A stretch of DNA of 64,000 nt from GCA-2733415 sp965178635 (GCA_965178635.1 CBCXVT010000008.1:1-64000), one strand, 5' to 3'. Shown: positions 1 to 8,682, counted from the first letter of the stretch. Notes: generated from the letters alone by a model not told the origin. Numbers and translations: made by a program.

Positions 1-369
1 TCCAGCAGAAGCTGTTGGCCCTCTAAACACAATCGGACAAGGAAATTGCCCACCAGACATTTGTCTGATTTTAGCAGCGTTATTTATAATTTGATCAATA
101 CCAACTAGTGAGAAGTTAAACGTCATATACTCAACAATTGGTCTATTACCAGTCATTGTAGATCCTACAGCAATACCTCCAAAACCAAGTTCTGCAATTG
201 GCGTATCAATTACCCTTTTAGCACCAAACTCATCTAACATTCCTTTAGATGCTTTATATGCCCCATTATATTCAGCAACTTCTTCTCCCATTAAATACAC
301 AGATTCATCTCTGCGCATCTCTTCACTCATTGCCTCACAAATTGCTTCTCTAAACTGAATTGTTCTCAT
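1..369 (-). CDS. pdhB: Pyruvate dehydrogenase E1 component beta subunit (partial, 3' end outside window)
   Basis: The first 123 codons of a minus-strand gene that runs off the left edge. The N-terminus (MRTIQFREAICEAMSEEMRR) and the following GEEVAEYNGAYKASKG and TPIAELGFGG segments are the thiamine-diphosphate-binding (transketolase pyrimidine) domain of the E1 beta subunit of pyruvate dehydrogenase. With E1 alpha it decarboxylates pyruvate and acetylates the lipoyl domain of E2. The ATG at 367-369 is the only plausible start. It is transcribed divergently from etfB, with 168 bp between them. A branched-chain 2-oxoacid dehydrogenase E1 beta is possible from this fragment alone, but pyruvate is favoured by overall resemblance. 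Confidence 0.88.
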   Translation of the reverse strand, partial: MRTIQFREAICEAMSEEMRRDESVYLMGEEVAEYNGAYKASKGMLDEFGAKRVIDTPIAELGFGGIAVGSTMTGNRPIVEYMTFNFSLVGIDQIINNAAKIRQMSGGQFPCPIVFRGPTASAG

Positions 370-451
370 TTATTAACTATTTGAAATTTTAAAAAACAGA
401 CAAAAATACGCTTTTCAAAAAATATCTTCTCTAAAAAAAAGGAATAAAATT

Positions 452-469
452 TACTATGCACGCATAGTA
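452..469. promoter_or_regulatory. 18-bp palindrome, possible operator upstream of etfBA
   Basis: TACTATGCACGCATAGTA is an inverted repeat with 8-bp arms and a 2-nt spacer. It lies about 20 bp upstream of the -7 box of etfB in the pdhB/etfB divergent region. The size and symmetry suit a dimeric helix-turn-helix repressor (TetR or MarR type), such as those that control acyl-CoA oxidation genes. The regulator is not visible in the window, so its identity is inference. Confidence 0.45.
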
Positions 470-489
470 GTATTCTTAAAAAATAACTG

Positions 490-497
490 TATATTTG
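490..497 (+). promoter_or_regulatory. Bacteroidota-type -7 box of etfBA
   Basis: TATATTTG matches the Bacteroidota consensus TAnnTTTG and lies 41 bp before the etfB ATG. No clear TTTG -33 element is seen at the usual distance; that place is close to the 452-469 palindrome, so an activator or repressor may act there. Confidence 0.6.
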
Positions 498-537
498 GGA
501 ACTTGAAAAATTAATCGAACTTTTTAATATAAATATC

Positions 538-1285
538 ATGAATATATTAGTGTGTATTAGTCACGTTCCAGACACTACATCAAAAATTAACTTTGCAAAT
601 GGTGATACTGAATTTGACACAAATGGCGTACAATTTGTAATTAATCCGAATGACGAGTTTGGCTTAACAAAAGCTATGTTTATCAAAGAAAAAAGCGGTG
701 CAACAGTTACTGTAGTAAATGTTGGAGGCGCAGATGCTGAACCAACTTTACGAAAAGCTTTAGCAATTGGTGCTGATAACGCTATTAGAGTTAATGCAGA
801 AGCTAAAGACGGATTTTTTGTAGCGAAACAATTAGCAGACGTTGTAAAAAACGGAAACTTTGACTTAGTAATTGCTGGGAAAGAATCTTTAGATTACAAC
901 GGAGGGATGGTTCCCGGAATGTTAGCAGGATTTACAGATTACAACTTTGTAAACTCTTGTACATCTTTAGAGCTAGATGGAAACAACGCAGTAGTTGTTA
1001 GAGAAATTGACGGAGGAAACGAGACAATTAGCACAAGTTTACCTTTAGTAGTTGGTGGACAAAAAGGATTAGTTGAAGAAAGTGAATTACGTATCCCAAA
1101 CATGAGAGGAATCATGATGGCACGTAAAAAACCTTTACAAGTTTGTTGAAGCAGTTGGGAACGATGTATTAACTTCAGCTGTGAAGTTTGAAAAACCAGC
1201 AGCTAAATCAGCAGTAAAATTAGTTAGCGCTGATAATATTGATGAGTTAGTTAGTTTATTACACAATGAAGCTAAAGTAATATAA
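538..1285 (+). pseudogene. etfB: Electron transfer flavoprotein beta subunit, with one frameshift
   Basis: ETF beta subunit, which with EtfA carries electrons from acyl-CoA dehydrogenases to the quinone pool. The N-terminus MNILVCISHVPDTTSKI and the segment VIAGKESLDYNGG are typical. The frame stops at 1147-1149 after 203 codons, but one extra T in the run at 1142-1144 explains it. Without that T the codons read GTT GTT GAA and continue for 46 more codons (EAVGNDVLTSAVKFEKPAAK and onward) to TAA at 1283-1285, giving 248 residues, the normal family length. No other damage is seen, so a base-calling error or a very recent mutation is likely. Followed 77 bp later by etfA, probably co-transcribed. 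Confidence 0.85.
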
Positions 1286-1362
1286 TTAGACATCTCTGAT
1301 TAAATTACATTTTTCAATGTCCTTTTTTAAGTAATCGGACTTCAATTTTAAAATAAAAAAAT

Positions 1363-2331
1363 ATGTCTGTTTTAATATTCGCTGAATCAAACAACGGAAA
1401 ATTCAACAAAGCAACTTTAGAGATTGCATCATACGCAAAAGAAATAGCAAACACTTTAGGAACTTCTGTAACAGCTGTGGCAGTTAATGCTTCAGAAACG
1501 TCAGAATTATCTCAATATGGTGTTGATAAATTGTTAACTGTTACAAACGCAAGTTTAGAAAACTTTAACGCACGCGCATACGCTGATATCATCAAGCAAG
1601 CTGCAATAAAAGAAGGTTCTACTCTTGTTGTAATGTCTTCTACTAACGATGGTAAATACTTAGCACCATTAGTTGCAGGAAACTTAAATGCAGGATTTGC
1701 ATCAAACGTTATTGCTTTACCAGAAAGCACGTCTCCTTTTACGGTAAAGAGAACTGCATTTTCAAACAAAGCATTTAACATCACAGAAATTTCTAGTGAC
1801 AATAAAGTTATCGCTTTAGCTAAAAACGCTTTTGGATTAAAAGAAAACGCCGTGTCAACAACTCAAGAAAGTTTTGATGCCGAAATTAACGATGCACATT
1901 TAGCAACAACAGTAACTGCAGTAGATAAAGCTACGGGTAAAGCTACTATTGCTGATTCTGATATTGTAGTATCTGCAGGACGAGGAATGAAAGGACCAGA
2001 AAACTGGGGAATGATAGAAGAGTTAGCTGATGTACTTGGTGCTGCAACTGCATGTTCTAAACCAGTTTCAGATTTAGGATGGAGACCTCATAGCGAACAC
2101 GTTGGACAAACTGGAAAACCAGTAGCTTCTAACTTATATATCGCAATTGGTATTTCTGGAGCAATACAGCACTTGGCTGGAATTAACGCTTCTAAAGTAA
2201 AAGTAGTTATCAATACAGATCCTGAAGCACCATTTTTCAAGGCTGCAGATTACGGTATAGTTGGTGATGCTTTTGAAGTTGTACCTACTCTAATCGAAAA
2301 ATTAAAAGCTTTTAAAGCTCAAAACGCATAA
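1363..2331 (+). CDS. etfA: Electron transfer flavoprotein alpha subunit
   Basis: 322-residue ETF alpha subunit. The N-terminal half (about 1-190) is the domain that pairs with EtfB. The C-terminal half (about 195-320) is the FAD-binding domain, with VSAGRGMKGPENWG, ACSKPVSDLGWRPHSEHVGQ and the conserved YIAIGISGAIQH and VVINTDPEAPFFKAADYGIVGD segments. It accepts electrons from acyl-CoA dehydrogenases and passes them to ETF:quinone oxidoreductase. Second gene of the etfBA unit, ended by an intrinsic terminator at 2358-2405. Intact, in contrast to its frameshifted partner, which argues that the pair is still functional. Confidence 0.95.
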   Translation: MSVLIFAESNNGKFNKATLEIASYAKEIANTLGTSVTAVAVNASETSELSQYGVDKLLTVTNASLENFNARAYADIIKQAAIKEGSTLVVMSSTNDGKYLAPLVAGNLNAGFASNVIALPESTSPFTVKRTAFSNKAFNITEISSDNKVIALAKNAFGLKENAVSTTQESFDAEINDAHLATTVTAVDKATGKATIADSDIVVSAGRGMKGPENWGMIEELADVLGAATACSKPVSDLGWRPHSEHVGQTGKPVASNLYIAIGISGAIQHLAGINASKVKVVINTDPEAPFFKAADYGIVGDAFEVVPTLIEKLKAFKAQNA

Positions 2332-2357
2332 TTTTTTATAAATTGTGCCCTTAAAAG

Positions 2358-2405
2358 GCTATCTAAATTTCTAACCAATAGCGTTGTAGATTTAGATAGC
2401 TTTTT
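2358..2405 (+). terminator. Intrinsic terminator of etfBA
   Basis: Inverted repeat GCTATCTAAAT (2358-2368) / ATTTAGATAGC (2390-2400), 11-bp perfect stem with a 21-nt loop, followed by TTTTT. Lies 27 bp after the etfA stop codon. Confidence 0.75.
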
Positions 2406-2455
2406 GCTTTTAATACAAATTTCAGATTGACAATTCAATCTCATAAAATGTAACA

Positions 2456-3058
2456 ATGAGTTTAGTACGACTTAATATAAAAGGAATATCATACAGTCAA
2501 ACACAAAATGGCGCGTATGCACTTATATTGAACGAAGTAGATGGCGAGCGAAAATTACCAATCGTAATTGGTGCATTTGAAGCACAATCTATTGCAATAG
2601 CTTTAGAGAAAGAAATTAAACCGCCACGCCCATTAACTCATGATTTATTCAAAAGTTTTTCAGACAGGTTTCAAATTGTAGTCAAACAAGTGATTATTCA
2701 CAAACTGGTTGATGGTGTTTTTTACTCTAGTATAATTTGTGAACGTGATAAAATTGAAGAAATTATAGATGCCAGAACCTCTGACGCTATAGCTTTAGCA
2801 CTACGCTTTAACGCACCTATATTTACTTACAAAAACATTCTTGATAAAGCTGGTATATACTTAAATCTTCCTGCAAAAGAAGATGATCCAGAAGATGTAT
2901 TGAATGAGGACATAATTTTTGAAGAACAAGAAACAATTAGCGAGCTTAAACACTTATCGCTTCAAGAATTACATAACAATCTACAAGAAGCAGTTGCCAA
3001 CGAAGATTATGAAGCTGCTGCAAAAATAAGAGACGAAATTTCAAAAAGAGAACAATAA
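2456..3058 (+). CDS. Bifunctional nuclease (BFN/DUF151) family protein with C-terminal UVR motif
   Basis: 200-residue protein. Residues about 1-135 form the BFN (DUF151) domain, with LPIVIGAFEAQSIAIALE and DARTSDAIALALRFNAPIF as recognisable blocks. An acidic linker (AKEDDPEDVLNEDI) is followed at about 163-198 by a UvrB/UvrC interaction motif (LQEAVANEDYEAAAKIRDEI). The BFN plus UVR arrangement is common in Bacteroidota. The family name comes from plant nucleases; activity of the bacterial members is not established to my knowledge, and the UVR motif suggests a protein-protein contact. Stands alone between etfBA and the nucleoside transporter. Confidence 0.85.
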   Translation: MSLVRLNIKGISYSQTQNGAYALILNEVDGERKLPIVIGAFEAQSIAIALEKEIKPPRPLTHDLFKSFSDRFQIVVKQVIIHKLVDGVFYSSIICERDKIEEIIDARTSDAIALALRFNAPIFTYKNILDKAGIYLNLPAKEDDPEDVLNEDIIFEEQETISELKHLSLQELHNNLQEAVANEDYEAAAKIRDEISKREQ

Positions 3059-3114
3059 ATTACTAGTGGTTTTTATTTTATTGTACATCAAATTACCCAT
3101 AAATCTTACTTAAT

Positions 3115-4821
3115 ATGAAATACTTTTTATTTAGCCTAACATTATTAATGTGCTCCATTTCTTTTGGTCAAGACATTACAAACAACTGGCAATTTGAAGC
3201 AATTGAAAACAGTAATAACTCAGAGTCAATTTCAATTTCAGATACTGATATATTAAACCTCGAGAACAATACGTTTGAGTACCAATTAGCTGCAAAAAAC
3301 AATCTAAAAGCAAAAGGAGATTATATCTTACAAAATGACTTATTAATCTTCTATTACTCACACCCCAAAGATACCATCAGAAGATATCGTATTACAGAAC
3401 ACACCGATTCTACTTTGGTATTTACAGAAAATTCAACGAAATATTCATTTGTAAGTCAACCAACAGAAACAAATGAAGCTATTGTTGCGACAGCTGATAA
3501 TGATATCATTCCGAGTCAAGGATTTTCTTTTAACAGTTTATGGCGTGGTGTATTAGGAATGGTTTCTTTAATATTCATCGCATTTTTATTTAGTAGCGAT
3601 CGCAAAAACATCAATTGGAAAACTGTAGGAATTGGATTAGCGTTTCAGTTAATCATAGCAGTTTCTGTTTTAAAAGTCCCTTTTATTCAAGGTGTTTTTG
3701 AATGGATAGGCCAACTATTTGTCAGCGTATTAGATTTCACAAGAGCTGGTAGTGAATTTTTGTTTCAAGGTTTAGTTGTAGATATGGATACTTTCGGGTT
3801 TATTTTCGCTTTTCAGGTATTACCAACCATCTTATTCTTCTCAGCACTTACTTCAGTATTATTTTATTTAGGAGTGATACAGAAAGTGGTAAAAGGAATG
3901 GCTTGGGCTTTATCGAAAATCATGAAAATTTCTGGCGCAGAAAGTTTAAGTGTTGCTGGAAACATCTTTTTAGGACAAACAGAAGCACCTTTATTGATAA
4001 AAGCCTATTTAGAAAAAATGAATCGCTCAGAAATCCTATTAGTAATGATCGGTGGTATGGCAACCGTTGCCGGAGCTGTATTGGCTGCATACATTGGATT
4101 TTTAGGAGGTGATGACCCAGTACTCAGATTACAATTCGCAAAACACCTTTTAGCAGCATCGGTTATGGCTGCACCAGGAGCTATTGTAATTTCAAAAATG
4201 CTATACCCACAAACTGAAGCTGTAAATACTGACGTAAAAGTATCTTCTGAAAAAATAGGCTCTAACATCCTTGACGCCATAGCAAACGGAACAACTGACG
4301 GATTAAGATTAGCCGTGAATGTTGGAGCTATGTTATTAGTTTTTGTAGCTTTTATTGCTATGATTAATGGTATACTAGGTTGGGTTGGTGACATCACGAC
4401 ACTAAATGATTTCATAATATCAAAAACGCCATACGAGCAATTATCATTAGAAGCTATTTTAGGGACAATCTTTGCTCCATTAATGTGGTTAATAGGTATT
4501 GCTACCGAAGATGTGATGATGATGGGACAATTATTAGGAATTAAATTAGCAGCCAGCGAATTTGTAGGTTACATACAATTAGCAGATCTTAAAAACGTAG
4601 CTAATGCCACACACTTAACATATAACAAGTCGGTTATTATGGCAACCTATATGTTATGTGGATTTGCAAATTTCGCTTCAATTGGTATTCAAATTGGTGG
4701 AATTGGATCTTTAGCACCTGGGCAACGTAAAACTTTATCAGAATTTGGAATGAAAGCGTTAATTGGTGGAACTATCGCTTCTCTAATCTCTGCAACAATT
4801 GCAGGTATGATTATTGGTTAA
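3115..4821 (+). CDS. CNT-family (NupC) nucleoside transporter with exported N-terminal domain
   Basis: 568 residues, about 150 longer than a standard concentrative nucleoside transporter. Residues 1-18 are a signal peptide (cleavage near SFG/QD). Residues about 20-135 form a soluble beta-rich segment (TNNWQFEAIENS, FEYQLAAKNNLKAKGDYIL) resembling lipocalin-like export domains. From about 145 on comes the transporter: Nucleos_tra2 N domain, gate, and C domain, with the substrate-binding motif GQTEAPL (about 286-292), SEFVGY, and TYMLCGFANFASIGI. It imports nucleosides with Na+ or H+. It lies just before thyA, which fits nucleotide salvage. The N-terminal domain would be periplasmic. Confidence 0.9.
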   Translation: MKYFLFSLTLLMCSISFGQDITNNWQFEAIENSNNSESISISDTDILNLENNTFEYQLAAKNNLKAKGDYILQNDLLIFYYSHPKDTIRRYRITEHTDSTLVFTENSTKYSFVSQPTETNEAIVATADNDIIPSQGFSFNSLWRGVLGMVSLIFIAFLFSSDRKNINWKTVGIGLAFQLIIAVSVLKVPFIQGVFEWIGQLFVSVLDFTRAGSEFLFQGLVVDMDTFGFIFAFQVLPTILFFSALTSVLFYLGVIQKVVKGMAWALSKIMKISGAESLSVAGNIFLGQTEAPLLIKAYLEKMNRSEILLVMIGGMATVAGAVLAAYIGFLGGDDPVLRLQFAKHLLAASVMAAPGAIVISKMLYPQTEAVNTDVKVSSEKIGSNILDAIANGTTDGLRLAVNVGAMLLVFVAFIAMINGILGWVGDITTLNDFIISKTPYEQLSLEAILGTIFAPLMWLIGIATEDVMMMGQLLGIKLAASEFVGYIQLADLKNVANATHLTYNKSVIMATYMLCGFANFASIGIQIGGIGSLAPGQRKTLSEFGMKALIGGTIASLISATIAGMIIG

Positions 4822-4870
4822 TAACGCGTCGTTACAGACAATTAAAAAGTTAATAACTTTATAATATATT

Positions 4871-4907
4871 AAAAGCTTCAACTGTTATGGTTTGAAGCTT
4901 TTTTTTT
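4871..4907 (+). terminator. Intrinsic terminator after the nucleoside transporter gene
   Basis: AAAAGCTTCAA (4871-4881) pairs with TTGAAGCTTTT (4892-4902), 10-nt loop, followed by more T residues. It separates the transporter gene from thyA. Confidence 0.8.
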
Positions 4908-4938
4908 AGTTTAGTTTCTTCTTAGAATAAGCATCAAA

Positions 4939-5763
4939 ATGAAACAGTATTTAGATTTAGTAAAGCACGTTTTAGAAAACGGAAATGATAAAGGAGATAG
5001 AACAGGCACAGGAACTAAAAGTGTATTTGGCTATCAAATGAGATTTGATTTAAGTGAAGGTTTCCCTATGGTAACCACAAAAAAACTACACTTAAAATCA
5101 ATCATCCATGAACTGTTATGGTTCATAAAAGGAGACACTAACATCAAATACTTACAAGATAATGGTGTGAAAATCTGGAATGATTGGGCCGATGAAAATG
5201 GTGATTTAGGTCCGGTTTACGGACACCAATGGCGTAACTGGAATTCAGACGACATTGACCAATTACAAGAGGTTATTTCAACTATCAAAAACAACCCTGA
5301 CAGTAGGCGTATGTTAGTAGCTGCATGGAATCCTTCTGTGTTACCAGATACATCTGTTTCATTCAGTGAGAATGTTGCCAACAACAAAGCAGCATTACCG
5401 CCATGTCATGCCTTTTTTCAGTTCTATGTAGCTGACGGAAAATTATCGTGCCAGTTATACCAACGTAGTGCTGACATCTTTTTAGGAGTCCCTTTTAATA
5501 TTGCGTCGTATGCTTTATTAACGATGATGATTGCTCAAGTATGTGGTTTAGAAGCTGGCGATTTTGTACACACTTTTGGTGATGCACATATTTACAATAA
5601 CCACAAAGAACAATTCGATTTACAACTATCAAGAGACACAAGAGCGTTACCAACAATGAAAATGAATCCGGATATTACAAATATTGAAGATTTCACTTTT
5701 GATGATTTTGAATTAGTGAATTACAATCCACACCCAGGAATTAAAGGCGCAGTAGCAGTATAA
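4939..5763 (+). CDS. thyA: Thymidylate synthase
   Basis: 274-residue ThyA. Converts dUMP to dTMP using methylene-tetrahydrofolate and releases dihydrofolate. Visible blocks: GDRTGTGTKSVFG near the N-terminus, DLGPVYGHQWR, the catalytic cysteine Cys156 in LPPCHAFFQF, the dUMP-binding QRSADIFLGVPFNIASY, and HIYNNHKEQ. It has a short insert (SVSFSENVANNKA) just before the catalytic loop, which makes it about ten residues longer than the Escherichia coli enzyme. Leads a run with two TonB-like genes and the dihydrofolate reductase gene that recycles its product; the next gene starts 4 bp downstream. Confidence 0.97.
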   Translation: MKQYLDLVKHVLENGNDKGDRTGTGTKSVFGYQMRFDLSEGFPMVTTKKLHLKSIIHELLWFIKGDTNIKYLQDNGVKIWNDWADENGDLGPVYGHQWRNWNSDDIDQLQEVISTIKNNPDSRRMLVAAWNPSVLPDTSVSFSENVANNKAALPPCHAFFQFYVADGKLSCQLYQRSADIFLGVPFNIASYALLTMMIAQVCGLEAGDFVHTFGDAHIYNNHKEQFDLQLSRDTRALPTMKMNPDITNIEDFTFDDFELVNYNPHPGIKGAVAV

Positions 5764-5767
5764 TTTT

Positions 5768-6588
5768 ATGAAGAAACTTATTTTAATCATCTCTTGTATT
5801 TTATCTAGCGTTGTATACTCACAGAATTCAGATAAGGAATCAGATTTTAAAATCATTGAACACGTCCCTCTTCACCCTGATTGCACCGAAGACGCAAGTA
5901 ATTTTGAGCGTAAAAAATGTATGTCAGTTAAAATTGCTGAGCATGTAGAAAAGAAATTTGACACCAGAATTGCAACAAATATTGGGCTTAGCGGAAAAGT
6001 AAAAATTCTCGTCGTATTTAAAATAAATGAAACTGGGAAATTACAGATATCAAAGCTAGGGCTCCTCATAAATTACTCGAACAAGAAGCTATAAGAGTTA
6101 TTAAACTACTCCCAACATTTACACCTGGCTATCAGAAAGGAGTCCCTGTTACAGTTCCGTACTCTTTACCTATTATCTTTGAGATTGAAAAGCCAATAAA
6201 ATCAATTATTAAAAAGAAACCTATTGCGTTAAATGAACCTGAAGTATTCCCTGTTTTTAGAAACTGTAAAGAAAACTTCGGAAATGATTATTTAAAAGAT
6301 TGTACAACAGAAAAAATAATAAATTTTATAAAGGTTAGTTTTGATGTTGAACTTGCAAGTGATTTATTCCCTCAACAACAATACACAAAATTTAAAGTTG
6401 AATTTGTAGTTAATAAAAAAGGAAAGGTTGAACAAGTAAACGCAAAAGCCAACCATAGAGCAATTGCAGCAGAAGCCATTAGAGTATTAAAGCGTATTCC
6501 GAAGTTTAAAAAACCAGGTTACTCAAATGGTGAACCTGTAGATACGCCATTTAGTATATTAATGAAAGTTAATTTCCAAGATTTTTAA
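5768..6588 (+). pseudogene. Periplasmic protein with two TonB C-terminal-like domains, one frameshift
   Basis: Signal peptide (MKKLILIISCILSSVVYSQ) followed by two tandem TonB C-terminal-type domains, about residues 30-140 and 160-273. Each has the flavobacterial signature of a cysteine, a second cysteine about ten residues later, KI..H/F, and a K-V-x-F-x-I/V-N-x-x-G-K strand. The frame breaks at 6037-6040: one A missing from an A run (GGGAAATTA in place of GGGAAAATTA). Restoring it gives NETGKITDIKARAPHKLLEQ and an uninterrupted frame to TAA at 6586-6588, 273 residues. There is no proline-rich linker or retained N-terminal membrane anchor, so it is not a classical TonB. Starts 4 bp after thyA. 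Confidence 0.7.
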
Positions 6589-6657
6589 ACGTTAACAAAA
6601 CCTTACATTTAAAAACGAGTATTGTTATTTTAAACAAAAAACACTAAATTTAATTAT

Positions 6658-7797
6658 ATGAGAAAACAATATTTTTTTATTCCAATATTCATTTTATTTA
6701 GCAGTTTTTGTTTCTCTCAAACAATGAATTTAGGTCAAGGCATTCCTACTTTTAACGGAAGTAACACTAATCTGAGTTTTGATAAAAAAACTCAAGATAT
6801 TAAGGACAAAACACAATTATTCATCTCTAAAAAAATTGGAGTTGACTTTGTAAAAAAAATATTAAAACCTGGTGACAGCATTGAGTTTAGTTACGAATAT
6901 GTCATTGGAGTAAATGGTCACCCAACACCAAATAAAACAAAAGTCAATACACAATATGAGTTTTTTAATAATAAAATTCAACGCATCATAAACATTCTTC
7001 CTGAATTTCAACCTGCAGTTGCAATTAGGACTAAAGAACCGTACCCGTATCAAATTAGTTATAACTCAGAATTCTATGTTAATGAGGCCTATTCTTTTAT
7101 ACCAATTTACAGAAAGGAAATACCTCAGGGACTAAACATTTCTGCTGAAGATAAAAACATTAAACACCAAAAAGACAATGTTGTATATTTCTCTACAAAT
7201 TTTGACAAAGAAATAACAGACATTAGAACCTCATCAAATCAACAATCAACAATTGATTTGTTAACACATAAAATAAAAAATTTAGACTCTTTATGCCCCA
7301 GTATTTATTCCGAATTAATACGAAATGAAAATTATTCTGTTAATGTAAGGATTCATAAACCATCAAAAAATCCATTACTTAAATTTGAGACCCCAGATAA
7401 GGTTGCCATATATGAAGGCTGTGAGAGAAAAAACAATAATGATGCAATAAAAAAATGTACATCTGAAAAAATCAGCAAGTTTGTTAATAAAAATTTTGAC
7501 ACTCATTTAGCTGGCAACTTAGGGCTTAGTGGTAGACAAAAAATTCTTGTTGCATTTACAATTGACACGAATGGGGAAACCACAAACATAAGGGTTAGAG
7601 CACACCATCCAGCATTACAAAAAGAAGCTGAACGCGTTATAAAAGATCTTCCTAAATTCACTCCAGCTATAAAAGATGGGAAATTTATTCCCTCAATATA
7701 TAGCATACCAATTATTTTTAGAGTTGAGGAAGTAAACAATCGTCCAATAGGCGGATATCCTTCAAGTAAAAACAGACATCACAACCACCAACACTAA
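6658..7797 (+). CDS. Exported protein with TonB C-terminal-like domains
   Basis: 379 residues with a signal peptide (MRKQYFFIPIFILFSSFCFS). The C-terminal third (about 250-362) is a TonB_C-like domain: YEGCERKNNNDAIKKCTSEKI, NLGLSGRQKILVAFTID and EAERVIKDLPKFTPA. It is clearly paralogous to the second half of the upstream gene's first domain (shared ...NLGLSG..KILV.F.I...G...). A more divergent copy seems to occupy residues about 45-130 (IGVNGHPTPNKTKV, IQRIINILPEFQPA). The tail is His/Asn-rich (RHHNHQH). With no membrane anchor or proline-rich spacer, a role in ExbB/ExbD energy transfer is doubtful; a periplasmic or secreted binding role is possible. Ends 5 bp before the DHFR gene. Confidence 0.75.
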   Translation: MRKQYFFIPIFILFSSFCFSQTMNLGQGIPTFNGSNTNLSFDKKTQDIKDKTQLFISKKIGVDFVKKILKPGDSIEFSYEYVIGVNGHPTPNKTKVNTQYEFFNNKIQRIINILPEFQPAVAIRTKEPYPYQISYNSEFYVNEAYSFIPIYRKEIPQGLNISAEDKNIKHQKDNVVYFSTNFDKEITDIRTSSNQQSTIDLLTHKIKNLDSLCPSIYSELIRNENYSVNVRIHKPSKNPLLKFETPDKVAIYEGCERKNNNDAIKKCTSEKISKFVNKNFDTHLAGNLGLSGRQKILVAFTIDTNGETTNIRVRAHHPALQKEAERVIKDLPKFTPAIKDGKFIPSIYSIPIIFRVEEVNNRPIGGYPSSKNRHHNHQH

Positions 7798-7802
7798 ATC
7801 AA

Positions 7803-8651
7803 ATGCAAAACCAACACGAACAATACGAAAACGCACGTAAACGTACCAAACAGAAAAAACGTTTGTATTTCCACTTTATACTATTTTGTGTTGGTGCAGT
7901 ATTTATTGCTGTAGCTAATAAAGTTTTAGGTTACGGAGAAGCTATCTTCCCAAATTGGTATTTACTTGCTATTCTTATTTGGGGTTTTTTCTTGGTGTTA
8001 CATGTTGTTAATGTTTACATCACCAATAGGTTTTTTAACAAGGAATGGGAACGTATACAAACGGAAAAAATTCTTGAAAAGCACGATAAAAAAGTAGCAA
8101 AATTAGAAAAGAAGGTTTTAAAAGAACAAGGCATTAAAACTGATACCGAATCATATCAAAAAAGCAATCAAGTCATCACGTTAATTGCTGCTGCTGCAAA
8201 AAACAATGAAATTGGAAAAGACAATAAACTAATTTGGCATTTAAGTAACGACTTAAAACGTTTTAAAAAATTGACTTCTGGTCACGCTATCATTATGGGG
8301 CGCAAAACATTTGAGAGTTTCCCTAAAGCGTTACCAAACAGAACTAATATTGTCATTACAAGAGACAAAAACTATACTGCAGAAAACGCTGTAGTTGTAC
8401 ATTCACTACAGGAAGCTTTAGAAGTCACAAAAGAGGATGCACAACCTTTTATTATTGGCGGTGGTGAAATATACAAGCAAGCCTTAAGTATTGCACACAG
8501 AGTAGAGTTGACACGTGTCCATCACAACTTTGAAGCTGACACCTATTTCCCAGAATTAAACAAATCATGGAAAGAGGTAGCTCGTGAAGATTGTTTTAAA
8601 GACGATAAACACGATTATGACTATAGCTTTATCACTTATGAAAGAGCTTAA
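7803..8651 (+). CDS. Dihydrofolate reductase fused to an N-terminal 2TM membrane domain
   Basis: 282 residues in one uninterrupted frame. Residues about 1-85 are a 2TM domain: basic start (ARKRTKQKKR), two hydrophobic helices (about 24-45 and 51-74) and the following NRFFNKEWERIQTEKI. Residues about 85-120 are a charged, probably coiled linker. Residues about 122-282 are complete DHFR: VITLIAAAAKNNEIGKDN, WHLSNDLKRFKKLT (catalytic acidic residue), IIMGRKTFESFP (NADPH), PNRTNIVITR, FIIGGGEIY. The DHFR part has no start codon of its own near its beginning, so fusion looks genuine. It regenerates tetrahydrofolate after ThyA, encoded nearby. Topology would leave DHFR on the cytoplasmic face. Confidence 0.88.
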   Translation: MQNQHEQYENARKRTKQKKRLYFHFILFCVGAVFIAVANKVLGYGEAIFPNWYLLAILIWGFFLVLHVVNVYITNRFFNKEWERIQTEKILEKHDKKVAKLEKKVLKEQGIKTDTESYQKSNQVITLIAAAAKNNEIGKDNKLIWHLSNDLKRFKKLTSGHAIIMGRKTFESFPKALPNRTNIVITRDKNYTAENAVVVHSLQEALEVTKEDAQPFIIGGGEIYKQALSIAHRVELTRVHHNFEADTYFPELNKSWKEVAREDCFKDDKHDYDYSFITYERA

Positions 8652-8682
8652 TTAGTAAAGACATTTACTTTATTTATAAATC

